DNA of 64,000 nt from Comamonas resistens. Lineage in GTDB: Bacteria > Pseudomonadota > Gammaproteobacteria > Burkholderiales > Burkholderiaceae_C. The notes beneath the pieces are model-generated. The model was not told where the DNA came from. It did no database searches and saw only the letters and a list, made by a program, of their open reading frames with translations. This document shows, piece by piece, positions 53,632 to 62,487 of the stretch; positions within the stretch are counted from its first letter, which is position 1; each line of letters begins with the position of its first letter. The DNA is taken from assembly GCF_030064165.1 (NCBI RefSeq), contig NZ_CP125947.1, forward strand, positions 1 to 64,000, written 5' to 3'. The translations under genes were made by a program, and so were the position numbers.

Positions 53632-55287
53632 TCAAACGCGATTGAAATCGAAGCCGGCTTTCTGGCCGGTTCCATACAGCTTGAGAGCGCCTTTTTCGCC
53701 CACGGCATTGGGGCGGTTGAAGATCCAGTTCTGCCAGGCCGAGAGGCGGCCAAAGATGCGCGTGACCATGTTTTCCTGGCTGGCGAAACGCAGATTGGCT
53801 TCGAGGCCTGTGAGTGCATCGGGCGACATGGCGGCGCGCTCTTCAATGGCGATGCGGATTTCGTCAACCCAGTCGATATCGTCAAGTGCAGCCGTGACAA
53901 GGCCCAGCTTCTGGGCGGCATCACCATTGAGCTTCTGGCCCACTGCATGGCGTGCGGCCTCCATCGGCTCTGTCTCTTCGTAGAAGCGGCGCTGCAGACG
54001 GCTCTGGTCGTTGACCAGAGGCAGCAGGCCAAAGTTGAATTCATCGAGCTGAATGACGGGCTCGCGGTCGGTTTCATCGGGCAGCACCAGCATATAGGCG
54101 CGGTCGGCGCAGAACGCCAGCTCGGCCAGCATGCCGGCAAAGCAGGAGCCGGGTTCGATCAGCGCGAACAGCGAGCGCGAGGACACATCCAGGCGTGCAA
54201 ACGTGCGGCGCAGCAGGCCTATGGTCTGGCGTACCAGCCAGTGGTCCTGGTGGGCGATCAGGGTCTGGTCCATGGCCAGTACGGCAGCACCATCGCCTTC
54301 GGTTTTCAGAATCCAGGTGCCGATGTCCGGCTCATTGGTGCGCAGGTGCAGGATGGCATCGTCCAGCTCGCGGCCCATGGCCAATGGCCACCAGGCGGCG
54401 CCGGCATTTTCAATGGCTTCCACGGTGCCGGGTTGATCGCCTTGTGGCGCTTTCACGGTCAGGGTGGCGCAGCGCTTGCTGCGGTCGATATCGACAACGA
54501 CATGGGTGTAGGCCATGGCGTTCGGGCTTGGGGTTCGCTCTATCTTCGTGAGCTGAACACCCTTGGCAGATGCGGGGCGCGAGCTGTTTTCAGCCAGCTT
54601 TGCGGCGTGCTGGTTGACCACATCGGCAAACTGCGCTGGTTTGGCAATCGCATCGACCAGGCGCCAGTCCACCGCACGCTGGCCGCGCACGCCTTCCACG
54701 CTGGTGCAGAAGATGTCGGCCAGGTCGTGGCGTACATGGCGCTTGTCGGTCACACGGGTCAGGCCGCCCGTGCCAGGCAGCACGCCCAGCAGCGGCACCT
54801 CGGGCAGAGAGACCGAGGAGGAGCGGTCGTCGATCAGCACGATGTCATCACAGGCCAGGGCCAGCTCGTAGCCACCACCGGCGCAGGCGCCATTGACGGC
54901 AGCGACGAACTTGAGGCCGTCGTGGCGGGAGCTGTCTTCGATGCCGTTGCGCGTTTCGTTGGTGAACTTGCAGAAGTTGACCTTCCACGCATGCGAGGAA
55001 ACGCCGAGCATGAAGATATTGGCTCCCGAGCAGAAGATGCGCTCCTTGCCGCTGGTGACGATGACGCTCTTGACTTCGGGGTGCTCGAAACGGATGCGGT
55101 TCAGCGCGTCATGCAGCTCCACGTCCACCCCCAGGTCATAGCTGTTGAGCTTGAGCTTGTAGCCGGGGCGTATGCCACCGTCTTCGGCAATGTCGAGCTT
55201 CATGCGGGCGATGCTGCCCTCGACTTCAAACGACCAGTGCTGGTACTGGCTGGGCTCGGTGCGGTAATCGACGATGGGTTGCTGCAT
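53632..55287 (-). CDS. boxC: 2,3-Epoxybenzoyl-CoA dihydrolase BoxC
   Basis: The 551-residue protein has two crotonase-like halves, the usual BoxC length. The first half contains GKERIFCSGANIFMLG near residue 100 and NGACAGGGYELALACDDIVL near 132-151, the oxyanion-hole region of enoyl-CoA hydratases. It opens the epoxide ring and releases formate to give a semialdehyde. It is first in the operon with 26 bases to boxB. The semialdehyde dehydrogenase BoxD, benzoate-CoA ligase and the regulator BoxR are not in the window. Confidence 0.95.
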   Translation of the reverse strand: MQQPIVDYRTEPSQYQHWSFEVEGSIARMKLDIAEDGGIRPGYKLKLNSYDLGVDVELHDALNRIRFEHPEVKSVIVTSGKERIFCSGANIFMLGVSSHAWKVNFCKFTNETRNGIEDSSRHDGLKFVAAVNGACAGGGYELALACDDIVLIDDRSSSVSLPEVPLLGVLPGTGGLTRVTDKRHVRHDLADIFCTSVEGVRGQRAVDWRLVDAIAKPAQFADVVNQHAAKLAENSSRPASAKGVQLTKIERTPSPNAMAYTHVVVDIDRSKRCATLTVKAPQGDQPGTVEAIENAGAAWWPLAMGRELDDAILHLRTNEPDIGTWILKTEGDGAAVLAMDQTLIAHQDHWLVRQTIGLLRRTFARLDVSSRSLFALIEPGSCFAGMLAELAFCADRAYMLVLPDETDREPVIQLDEFNFGLLPLVNDQSRLQRRFYEETEPMEAARHAVGQKLNGDAAQKLGLVTAALDDIDWVDEIRIAIEERAAMSPDALTGLEANLRFASQENMVTRIFGRLSAWQNWIFNRPNAVGEKGALKLYGTGQKAGFDFNRV

Positions 55288-55315
55288 GCTCGACTCCTGG
55301 TGAGATGAAAAATAA

Positions 55316-55393
55316 TGCAGTTATTGACTGGGTGTTGGCACAATTATGCAGAATCATGGAAAAAAAGCAGCAAAAAATAAGCACTATGTTGCA
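55316..55393. promoter_or_regulatory. Three TGCA sites upstream of boxC, possible BoxR operator
   Basis: TGCA tetramers occur at 55,316-55,319, 55,347-55,350 and 55,390-55,393 in the AT-rich leader of the box operon. Known BoxR operators contain short TGCA repeats. The sites are 31 and 43 bases apart, and a four-base motif can arise by chance. Confidence 0.35.
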
Positions 55394-55475
55394 TGTTTTC
55401 AGTAAAACACAGGGTAATTCCTAGAAGGTGCTGTCTTCAAGGTCGAACTTGAAAAACAGTGTTTTCAGCCTCAAA

Positions 55476-55510
55476 CCAATAGCTGTAAAGCGCTGACAGC
55501 TATGAATTGG
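55476..55510. repeat. AGCTGT/ACAGCT intergenic inverted repeat
   Basis: CCAAT-AGCTGT (55,476-55,486) pairs with ACAGCT-AT-GA-ATTGG (55,496-55,510) around AAAGCGCTG. Related AGCTAT/GCGCTTG fragments occur in other gene 3' flanks in this window. It lies upstream of ilvA. Confidence 0.5.
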
Positions 55511-55587
55511 TGAGCGTCCGCAACAGGCGTCACAGCCGCCGAACTCGCGTGGACGTGGTGCCTGACCGCTTGCACAATAGGGCCATC

Positions 55588-56787
55588 ATGCTGACCTATG
55601 CCGATATCCAAGCCGCCGCCGAACGCCTGAACGGTGCCGTGCTTCTGACCCCTTGCGTTGAATCCCGCACGCTCTCGCAGATCACGAATGCGCAGGTGTT
55701 CCTCAAGTTCGAGAACCTGCAATTCACTGCATCCTTCAAGGAGCGCGGCGCGCTCAACAAGCTGCTGATGCTCAGCGATGCCGAACGCGCGCGTGGCGTG
55801 GTCGCCATGAGCGCCGGCAATCACGCTCAGGGCGTGGCCTATCACGCACAGCGCCTGGGCCTGCGCGCCGTCATCGTCATGCCGCGTTTCACGCCCGGGG
55901 TGAAGGTGGAGCGCACTCGCGGCTTTGGCGCCGAGGTCGTGCTGCATGGCGACACCCTGGCCGAAGCGCGTGCCTATGCCTATCAGTTGGCGCAGGAACA
56001 GCAGCTGACTTTTGTCCACCCCTATGACGACGAAGCCATTGCCGCAGGTCAGGGCACTTTGGCTTTGGAGATGCTGCAGGCTCAGCCCGATCTGGACACG
56101 CTGGTCGTCGCCATTGGCGGTGGCGGTCTGATCGCCGGTATTGCCACGGCAGCCAAGGCCATCAAGCCCGAAATCGAGGTCGTGGGTGTGCAGACCCAGC
56201 GCTTTCCTTCCATGGTCAATGCGCTGCGCCATACCGATATGCCCATGGGCACATCGACGATTGCCGAAGGCATTGCCGTGACCCAGCCCGGAGTCATCAC
56301 CCAGGAAGTGGTCAAGCGCTGCGTGGACGATCTGTTGCTGGTGGACGAGGGCGATATCGAGCAGGCCGTGCTCATGCTGCTGGAGATCGAAAAGACGCTG
56401 GTCGAGGGCGCTGGTGCCGCAGGGCTGGCGGCCTTGCTGCGTCACCCCGGGCACTTCAAGGGCAAGAAGGTCGGACTGGTGCTGTCGGGCGGCAATATCG
56501 ACCCCATGCTGCTGGCTGCCATCATCGAACGCGGCATGGTGCGCTCGGGCCGCCTGGCGCGCGTGCGCGTCAGCGCGCGCGACGTGCCCGGCGTGCTGGC
56601 CCAGATCACGGCCACGGTGGCCGGTGCCGGTGCCAATATCGAGGAGGTGCATCACCAGCGCGCCTTCACCATGCTGGCCGCGCAGAACGTGGAGATCGAG
56701 TTCGTGCTGCAGACGCGCGGCCACGCCCATGTGAGCGAGGTGCTGGACCAGCTGCGCCGCGCCGGCATGGAGGCCGCCCTGGTCTGA
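55588..56787 (+). CDS. ilvA: Threonine ammonia-lyase with ACT domain
   Basis: The 399-residue PLP enzyme starts MLTYADIQAAAERLNG. The PLP Lys is in SFKERGALNKLL near residue 52, the glycine loop GGGGLIAGIATAAK near 177. A single ACT domain (RVRVSARDVPGVLAQITATV) is near 326. This short form with one ACT domain resembles catabolic or single-ACT biosynthetic threonine deaminase, not the two-ACT E. coli IlvA. It makes 2-oxobutanoate and ammonia. Confidence 0.9.
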   Translation: MLTYADIQAAAERLNGAVLLTPCVESRTLSQITNAQVFLKFENLQFTASFKERGALNKLLMLSDAERARGVVAMSAGNHAQGVAYHAQRLGLRAVIVMPRFTPGVKVERTRGFGAEVVLHGDTLAEARAYAYQLAQEQQLTFVHPYDDEAIAAGQGTLALEMLQAQPDLDTLVVAIGGGGLIAGIATAAKAIKPEIEVVGVQTQRFPSMVNALRHTDMPMGTSTIAEGIAVTQPGVITQEVVKRCVDDLLLVDEGDIEQAVLMLLEIEKTLVEGAGAAGLAALLRHPGHFKGKKVGLVLSGGNIDPMLLAAIIERGMVRSGRLARVRVSARDVPGVLAQITATVAGAGANIEEVHHQRAFTMLAAQNVEIEFVLQTRGHAHVSEVLDQLRRAGMEAALV

Positions 56788-56817
56788 CGGCATCCATGCA
56801 TTGTGGGCCGCTGCGGT

Positions 56818-57588
56818 TCAGACCTGCAAAGGCCCGAGCTTCTTCATGAGCGGCGTGACCAGATCCATGGGCAGGGGGAAGACCACGGTCGTGTTCTTGT
56901 CCGCGCCGATCACGGTCAGCGTCTCCAGATAGCGCAGCAGGATGGCCTGGGGCTCCTGTGCCAGGACCTTTGCCGCCTGGGCCAGTTTTTCCGAGGCCTG
57001 CAATTCGCCCTCGGCATGGATCACCTTGGCGAGGCGTTCGCGCTCGGCTTCGGCCTGGCGCGCAATCGCCCGGATCATGGACTCGGTCAGATCGACCTGC
57101 TTGATCTCCACATTCGCGACCTTGATGCCCCAGGCATCGGTCTGTGCATCCAGCGCCTGCTGGATGTCCAGGTTCAGCGATTCGCGCTCCGCCAGCATCT
57201 CGTCGAGCTGATGCTTGCCCAGCACGGAGCGCAGCATGGTTTGCGCGAGCTGGCTGGTGGCTTCCAGATAGTTGACCACCTGGATGACGGCCTTCTCTGC
57301 ATCCACCACGCGCAGATAGACCACGGCATTGACCTTGACCGAGACGTTGTCGCGCGAGATCACGTCCTGTGCCGGGACCTCCAGCACCACGGTGCGCAGG
57401 TCCACCCGCACCACCTGCTGAATCGCGGGAATGATGAAGACCAACCCCGGCCCCTTGACCTTCCAGAACCGCCCTAGCGTGAAGACCACGCCACGTTCGT
57501 ATTCGCGAAAAATCCAGATCGAGGTGGACGCCAGGCCTATCACCAGCAGCAGGGCGATCAGCCACAACAAGAAAGAGACACTGACCAT
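56818..57588 (-). CDS. Slipin (SPFH/stomatin family)
   Basis: The protein of about 256 residues has an N-terminal membrane helix ([20 protein letters not shown]). The SPFH domain begins at [20 protein letters not shown] near residue 28 and contains [20 protein letters not shown] near 76-95. A coiled coil ([18 protein letters not shown]) and a hydrophobic C-terminal part follow. The ATG at 57,588 has AAAGG 8 bases upstream; an ATG at 57,597 is possible. Slipins usually pair with an NfeD-type protein, but none is adjacent here. Confidence 0.85.
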   Translation of the reverse strand: MVSVSFLLWLIALLLVIGLASTSIWIFREYERGVVFTLGRFWKVKGPGLVFIIPAIQQVVRVDLRTVVLEVPAQDVISRDNVSVKVNAVVYLRVVDAEKAVIQVVNYLEATSQLAQTMLRSVLGKHQLDEMLAERESLNLDIQQALDAQTDAWGIKVANVEIKQVDLTESMIRAIARQAEAERERLAKVIHAEGELQASEKLAQAAKVLAQEPQAILLRYLETLTVIGADKNTTVVFPLPMDLVTPLMKKLGPLQV

Positions 57589-57767
57589 ATCGGCCATCCT
57601 TTCGGCGATGGACTTCGGCGCCGCTTTGCGGCCTTGCACTGGCTGCGCCATGCGCCGGGTTGTCCACGGACTCAGCATATTCCCATGCATGCAAGTGCGC
57701 ACCTGTTGGCGTATGGTCGACATGAAAGCAGTGCTGTTGCTTTCGACCGCGCCCTGGCACGGGTATG

Positions 57768-58913
57768 TCAGCGCGGCTCGCGCGGTTGCAGCCAGTGCAC
57801 GGCCAGCGCCGATGCCAGGCAGACCACGCCCAACTGCTGCACCAGCGCCGCCAGCGCCAGGCCCGCACCCAGTAAGGTGTAATAGCTCAAGCCCAGCAGT
57901 GCGGCCGCCGTGCCCCGGCAGTCGGTGTAATGCTGCAGCGCCGGTGCCAGCAGATTGGGAATGGCCAGACCGTAGGCCAGGGCCACCAAGGCCATGGGAA
58001 CCACCAGCCAAGCGCTGCGGCCAAGCACGGCCAGCATGACTCCAAGTGCTGCAGCCAGCAACAAGGCGTTGGCCCTGCGGACCAGGGCCGTGGCGTTCGT
58101 GCCCTGGGCCAGCCAGCGCCGGTTGAGCCAGGCACCGGCCACGGCGCCCAGGCCCAGTAAAACGCCGCCCGTGGCCAGCCAGGATGAAGATGCACCCCAA
58201 TGCGTCAGATGAAAAGGCATCAACTGGTAGAAGCCATAGAGGCATAAGTTGTACCAGGCCACCATGCTTGCCGTGCGCCACAGTGCCGCATCCCGCGCCA
58301 TGCGGCGCAGCACCGGCCATACAGGTGTCAGGCCCTCCCTAACCGCAGGCCGGGTTTCTGGCAGAGACCCGGCAGTCCAGGCGCTCAGCAGCAGCGCCAG
58401 CCAGACCAAGCCCAGAAACACGCCTTCATGCTGGCGCCAGTGCACCAGGGCCGAACCGGCCAACAGCCCCAGTGCAGGGCTGATGGCCAGTGCCAGACCC
58501 ATGAGTGCAAAGACCTGTGCCAGCTCTGCGCCGCCGTACTGGTCGCGCAACACGGTCTGTGTGACCACCGAGCCCACGGCTGCCCCCATGGCGGCGAATA
58601 GACGGGCGGCCAGCAGCCAGCCAAAATCCGGTGCCCAGAGCGCCATGCAGGACGCCATACCGTAGAGCGTCAACCCGGTCAGCATTGCCGGCCGGCGTCC
58701 CCAGCGATCGCATAGCCGACCCCACAACACTGTGCCCAGAGCAAAGGCCGCAAAGTACAGCGACAGTGTCTGCCCTGCCTGGGCCGAAGTCACGGCATAG
58801 CCTTGCGCAATCGATGGCAATGCCGGGCTGTACATGGTCTCGACGACCTGGGGAAACATCAGTAGCGCCGCCGGCAAGGCCAGGCCGGTGCGAACAGAGA
58901 AAACAGATGACAT
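57768..58913 (-). CDS. MFS transporter (DHA1/Bcr-CflA-like)
   Basis: The 381-residue membrane protein starts [18 protein letters not shown]. An upstream ATG at 58,985 would put 24 polar residues first and run into the operator region. It has about 12 helices with [16 protein letters not shown] near residue 64 (motif A) and [17 protein letters not shown] motif B residues near 104. It is a probable drug or metabolite exporter, controlled by the divergent AraC gene. Confidence 0.85.
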   Translation of the reverse strand: MSSVFSVRTGLALPAALLMFPQVVETMYSPALPSIAQGYAVTSAQAGQTLSLYFAAFALGTVLWGRLCDRWGRRPAMLTGLTLYGMASCMALWAPDFGWLLAARLFAAMGAAVGSVVTQTVLRDQYGGAELAQVFALMGLALAISPALGLLAGSALVHWRQHEGVFLGLVWLALLLSAWTAGSLPETRPAVREGLTPVWPVLRRMARDAALWRTASMVAWYNLCLYGFYQLMPFHLTHWGASSSWLATGGVLLGLGAVAGAWLNRRWLAQGTNATALVRRANALLLAAALGVMLAVLGRSAWLVVPMALVALAYGLAIPNLLAPALQHYTDCRGTAAALLGLSYYTLLGAGLALAALVQQLGVVCLASALAVHWLQPREPR

Positions 58914-58936
58914 GGCAGGCAATGTAGGCAGGCACT

Positions 58937-58963
58937 CGATGACGTAGTTACGTAACGATGACG
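58937..58963. promoter_or_regulatory. Direct repeat between MFS and AraC genes, candidate AraC operator
   Basis: CGATGACG occurs at 58,937-58,944 and again at 58,956-58,963, starts 19 bases apart (about two helical turns). The palindrome GTTACGTAAC (58,947-58,956) lies between them. AraC-family proteins often bind direct repeats of about 20-bp period. Confidence 0.55.
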
Positions 58964-59028
58964 ATTTATTACTAGAATCGGACAAAGCCTAGACCCAGCA
59001 CCGCTCTGGCGCGCAATCTTCAGGAGAC

Positions 59029-59865
59029 ATGACCATGGCCTGGCTGGCCGCCCACAGGGCGTTCGACGCAGACCGCGAAGCCGCTGCTCATGACGTGCCC
59101 GTTCTCGGCGTGGCCGCCCGGCTGGGGCCCGGGTGGCCTGACTCGGGCCGCCATACCCATCAGCTGGGTCAGCTGCTGTATTCCGCGCAAGGCTGCATGC
59201 GCATCGTGCTGGCCGATAGGCTCGTCATGCTGCCGCCCACACGCATCGCCTGGATTCCGCCCCACACCCCGCATCGCACGCAGATGACGCGTGTCACGGA
59301 CTACCGCTCGCTGTACCTGGACACCCGGCGCTTTCCCAGCTTGCCGCAGCAGATCCGGGTCTGGACAGCGACAGAGCTGTTGCAGGCTGTGCTTGAGCGC
59401 TTGGCACAGTTGCCCTTCGCCACCGACTGGCGGGACAGTCCCGCTTCCCGGTTGCTGCAGGTGGCGTTCGACGAGCTGCAGCAGGCCAATAGCGAGCCCA
59501 TGGTGTTGCCGCTGCCCAGCGACCGGCGCCTGGCTGCATGGCTGCAAACCCTGGGCACACAGGTGCCGCCACCGCTGCATATGCTCGCCGGTCAGACTGG
59601 TGCCAGCAGTCGCACCATCGCCCGCATCTTCCAGCGCGATACGGGTATGGGCTATCAGCAGTGGCGCCAGCAATGGCGGCTCATGCGGGCCATCGAATTG
59701 CTGACCGAGCCGTCCTCGCTGCAATGGGTGGCCCATGCGCTGGACTTCAGCACCGACGCCGCATTCACAGGCTTTTTTCGGCAGATGACGGGTTTGCCGC
59801 CACGCAGCTATATGGCTCGTCGACAGCTCGGCATGGAGCCGCAGTCGCCGGAAGGCGCGGACTGA
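59029..59865 (+). CDS. AraC-family regulator with cupin sensor domain
   Basis: The 278-residue protein has an N-terminal cupin (SGRHTHQLGQLLYS near residue 39 and PPTRIAWIPPHTPHRT near 69). The C-terminal domain has GASSRTIARIFQRDTGMG near 195 and a second helix-turn-helix ending in GFFRQMTGLPPRSYM. AGGAG lies 4-8 bases before the ATG. It mirrors the AraC/MFS pair at 38-39.9 kb and probably regulates the divergent MFS gene. Confidence 0.9.
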   Translation: MTMAWLAAHRAFDADREAAAHDVPVLGVAARLGPGWPDSGRHTHQLGQLLYSAQGCMRIVLADRLVMLPPTRIAWIPPHTPHRTQMTRVTDYRSLYLDTRRFPSLPQQIRVWTATELLQAVLERLAQLPFATDWRDSPASRLLQVAFDELQQANSEPMVLPLPSDRRLAAWLQTLGTQVPPPLHMLAGQTGASSRTIARIFQRDTGMGYQQWRQQWRLMRAIELLTEPSSLQWVAHALDFSTDAAFTGFFRQMTGLPPRSYMARRQLGMEPQSPEGAD

Positions 59866-59976
59866 AGAGTTCCACAGGCCGTTCTGGCTTTCCCCTAGCG
59901 GCCATGGGCAGCTCATGCCTAGAATGATTGCGACCCCTTTGCCATCCCACCGCTTGTTGTCAGGAGTGCTGATCGC

Positions 59977-60114
59977 ATGTCAGATGATCCCGTCGTGAAC
60001 CATGAACCGCAGGACGCCGTCGAAGCCGTCGTGCCCTTTATCCCTGTCATCATCCCCGCAGCTGGCGCGGTGATGATGTTCTTGCTGGCCTTCATTGCCG
60101 TGCACATGGCCTGA
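59977..60114 (+). CDS. 45-residue single-span membrane protein
   Basis: The ATG at 59,977 opens a 45-codon frame ending with TGA at 60,114. AGGAG at 59,962-59,966 is about 10 bases upstream, and a strong terminator starts 27 bases after the stop. The peptide has an acidic polar start (MSDDPVVNHEPQD) and a hydrophobic helix (residues about 19-43, FIPVIIPAAGAVMMFLLAF). Signal, size and terminator together support a real gene. The function is unknown. Confidence 0.6.
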   Translation: MSDDPVVNHEPQDAVEAVVPFIPVIIPAAGAVMMFLLAFIAVHMA

Positions 60115-60140
60115 ACTGTCGCCGATGTGCTCCAGGCAGC

Positions 60141-60166
60141 AAAACCCCGCATGGCGGGGTTTTTTC
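60141..60166 (+). terminator. Terminator of the 45-residue gene
   Basis: ACCCCGC (60,144-60,150) and GCGGGGT (60,154-60,160) form a 7-bp stem with an ATG loop, followed by a T tract. An A tract on the left gives weak bidirectionality. Confidence 0.9.
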
Positions 60167-60233
60167 ATGCCCGCGCCGCTTACATATGTGCATATTCTGA
60201 TGCTTAAAACGCATAAATATTGCAGCGCATTTG

Positions 60234-60262
60234 CTGACAAATTCACCCCCCCTACCTAGAAT
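60234..60262 (+). promoter_or_regulatory. Sigma-70-like promoter of pckG
   Basis: CTGACA (60,234-60,239) and TAGAAT (60,257-60,262) are separated by 17 bases. Each differs from consensus at one position. It leaves a leader of roughly 150 bases before the pckG ATG. Confidence 0.6.
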
Positions 60263-60272
60263 CGGTGTCCCA

Positions 60273-60334
60273 CTGCCTTGGAATGCAAGGCAGATATGAC
60301 TGTTTCAGACGGATTGCGAGCGTGAAAACACGCT
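60273..60334 (+). promoter_or_regulatory. Structured 5' leader of pckG
   Basis: Two hairpins lie between the promoter and the gene: CTGCCTT (60,273-60,279) with AAGGCAG (60,287-60,293), and AGCGTG with CACGCT (60,319-60,334) around AAAA. Neither has a T tract, so they are not terminators. They may affect mRNA stability or translation. I recognise no riboswitch class. Confidence 0.4.
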
Positions 60335-60422
60335 AGGGAGGAAGGTTCGGAAAGCCTTTTTTCGAAGACGCAGCGGGCCTGCTTCTTTGAAAAACTGGTT
60401 TTTTCAATTGAAGGACTTCCCC

Positions 60423-62279
60423 ATGAACGCCGCTGTGCAAACCCTGAAGATTCAGGCGCCCGAATACGTCAAGAACCCCAAGCTCGTCGCCTGGGTGGCC
60501 GAGATGGCCGCGCTGTGCAAGCCCGCCAAGATCCACTGGTGCGATGGCTCGCAAGCCGAGTACGACGCTCTGTGCCAGCAACTGGTGGATGCCGGTACCT
60601 TCAAGCCTTTGGCCAAGCGCCCCGGCAGCTACCTGGCCTGGACCGATCCTTCGGACGTGGCCCGTGTCGAGGACCGCACCTATATCTGCTCCGCCAAAAA
60701 GGAAGACGCCGGTCCGACCAACAACTGGATGGCTCCCGCCGAGATGCGCTCCACTTTGCAGCCCCTGTTTGACGGCTGTATGACAGGCCGCACCATGTAT
60801 GTGGTGCCCTTCTCCATGGGCCCCCTGGGCTCGCCCATCGCCCACGTGGGTATCGAGCTGTCCGACAGCCCCTATGTGGCCGTCAACATGAAGCTGATGA
60901 CTCGCATGGGCCGCGCCGTGTACGACGTGATCGGCACCGACGGCGAATTCGTGCCCTGCGTCCACACCATCGGCGCACCTCTGAAGGACGGCGAGAAGGA
61001 CCAGACCACCTGGCCCTGCAGCAAGACCAAGTACATCGTTCACTACCCCGAAACGCGTGAAATCTGGTCCTACGGTTCCGGCTACGGCGGCAACGCCCTG
61101 CTGGGCAAGAAGTGCTTTGCGCTGCGCATCGCCTCGACCATGGGCAAGGATCAGGGCTGGCTGGCCGAGCACATGCTGATCCTGGGCGTCACCAACCCCG
61201 AAGGCAAGAAGTACCACGTGGCGGCGGCCTTCCCCAGCGCCTGCGGCAAGACCAATTTCTCCATGCTGGTGCCGCCCAAGGCTTTTGACGGCTGGAAGGT
61301 CACGACCATCGGCGACGACATCGCCTGGATCAAGCCCCAGGCCGACGGCTCGCTGCGCGCGATCAACCCCGAGGCCGGTTACTTCGGCGTGGCCCCCGGC
61401 ACCAATATGCTGACCAACCCGAACTGCATGTTGAGCCTGGACAAGAACGTGATCTTCACCAACGTGGCGCTGACCGATGACGGCGACGTGTGGTGGGAAG
61501 GCATGGAAAAGGACCAGGGCAAGCTGCCCGATCACCTGATCGACTGGCAAGGCAAGGACTGGACGCCCCAGATCGCCAAGGAAACCGGCGCAAAGGCTGC
61601 CCACCCCAATGCCCGCTTCACCGTGGCCGCGACCAACAACCCGGCTCTGGACGAAGCCTGGGACGATCCCGCTGGCGTGAAGATCGATGCCATGATCTTC
61701 GGCGGCCGTCGCTCGACCACCGTGCCTCTGGTGACCGAAGCCCGTGACTGGACCGAAGGCGTGTACATGGCTGCGACCATGGGTTCCGAAACCACGGCTG
61801 CTGCCTTCGGCGCGCAAGGCGTGGTGCGCCGCGACCCCTTCGCCATGCTGCCGTTTGCCGGCTACAACATGAGCGACTATTTCCAGCACTGGCTGGACCT
61901 GGGCGCCAAGATCGAAGCCCAGGGCGCCAAGCTGCCCAAGATCTTCACCACCAACTGGTTCCGCAAGAACGCCGAAGGCAAGTTCGTCTGGCCCGGCTAC
62001 GGCGAGAACATGCGCGTGCTCAAGTGGATGATCGACCGCCTGGAAGGCCAGGCCCAGGGCCAGGAAACGGCTTTTGGCATCGCCCCCCAGTACGCCGAAA
62101 TCAACTGGACGGGTCTGGATTTCGATGCCGCCCAGTTCGACAGCGTGACCAATATCGACAAGGCAGCCTGGGCCGAGGAAATGAAGCTGCATGGCGAGCA
62201 CTTCGACAAGCTGGCCTATCACCTGCCCAAGGCCCTGCTCGATACCAAGGCCAGGCTGGAAGAGCGACTGAGCGCCTGA
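60423..62279 (+). CDS. pckG: Phosphoenolpyruvate carboxykinase (GTP)
   Basis: The 618-residue enzyme converts oxaloacetate and GTP to PEP, CO2 and GDP in gluconeogenesis. It starts [20 protein letters not shown]; an upstream ATG at 60,387 was set aside. The kinase-1a loop [13 protein letters not shown] is near residue 271. [20 protein letters not shown], with the catalytic loop region, is near 220-240. [21 protein letters not shown] (quoted in part for its acidic residues) is near 300. Length and motifs fit the GTP type, not the ATP type. Confidence 0.95.
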   Translation: MNAAVQTLKIQAPEYVKNPKLVAWVAEMAALCKPAKIHWCDGSQAEYDALCQQLVDAGTFKPLAKRPGSYLAWTDPSDVARVEDRTYICSAKKEDAGPTNNWMAPAEMRSTLQPLFDGCMTGRTMYVVPFSMGPLGSPIAHVGIELSDSPYVAVNMKLMTRMGRAVYDVIGTDGEFVPCVHTIGAPLKDGEKDQTTWPCSKTKYIVHYPETREIWSYGSGYGGNALLGKKCFALRIASTMGKDQGWLAEHMLILGVTNPEGKKYHVAAAFPSACGKTNFSMLVPPKAFDGWKVTTIGDDIAWIKPQADGSLRAINPEAGYFGVAPGTNMLTNPNCMLSLDKNVIFTNVALTDDGDVWWEGMEKDQGKLPDHLIDWQGKDWTPQIAKETGAKAAHPNARFTVAATNNPALDEAWDDPAGVKIDAMIFGGRRSTTVPLVTEARDWTEGVYMAATMGSETTAAAFGAQGVVRRDPFAMLPFAGYNMSDYFQHWLDLGAKIEAQGAKLPKIFTTNWFRKNAEGKFVWPGYGENMRVLKWMIDRLEGQAQGQETAFGIAPQYAEINWTGLDFDAAQFDSVTNIDKAAWAEEMKLHGEHFDKLAYHLPKALLDTKARLEERLSA

Positions 62280-62400
62280 TTGCTCCCCTTGAGCGGCTTT
62301 GCCTAGGCGGCCCCGCCGCTTCCCCCTCTCTGGCGCTTCGCGCCGGAGGGGACGGCAGCTTCGCCGCGAGGCGGCTCTTGCTGGCTGCCTCTGAGATGGG
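62280..62400 (+). repeat. Interspersed stop-codon-linked repeat, copy C
   Basis: Five bases after the pckG stop it shows CCCCTTGAGCGGCTTTGCC, then a CCCCTCTC/GGAGGGG-type stem and a GACGGCAGCTTCGCCGCG block followed by GCGGCTCTTGCT. It is homologous to copies A (31,810) and B (52,180) and is oriented with the upstream gene. Confidence 0.7.
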
Positions 62401-62435
62401 CCGTGCCCGAACTGTTAACTCAGTACGAGAACAAA

Positions 62436-62472
62436 CAAAAAGCCGCTGGCCTTATGGGCAGCGGCTTTTTTG
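62436..62472 (-). terminator. Terminator of the small membrane protein gene
   Basis: AGCCGCTG (62,441-62,448) and CAGCGGCT (62,459-62,466) form an 8-bp stem with A and T tracts at both sides. It serves the minus-strand gene that ends at 62,488 and may also act on read-through from pckG. Confidence 0.8.
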
Positions 62473-62487
62473 TGGAAGCTTCAGCGC

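Noticed and set aside
60333..62222. 629-codon minus-strand open frame opposite pckG
   Set aside because: Shadow of pckG with His/Gly/Val-rich low-complexity translation.
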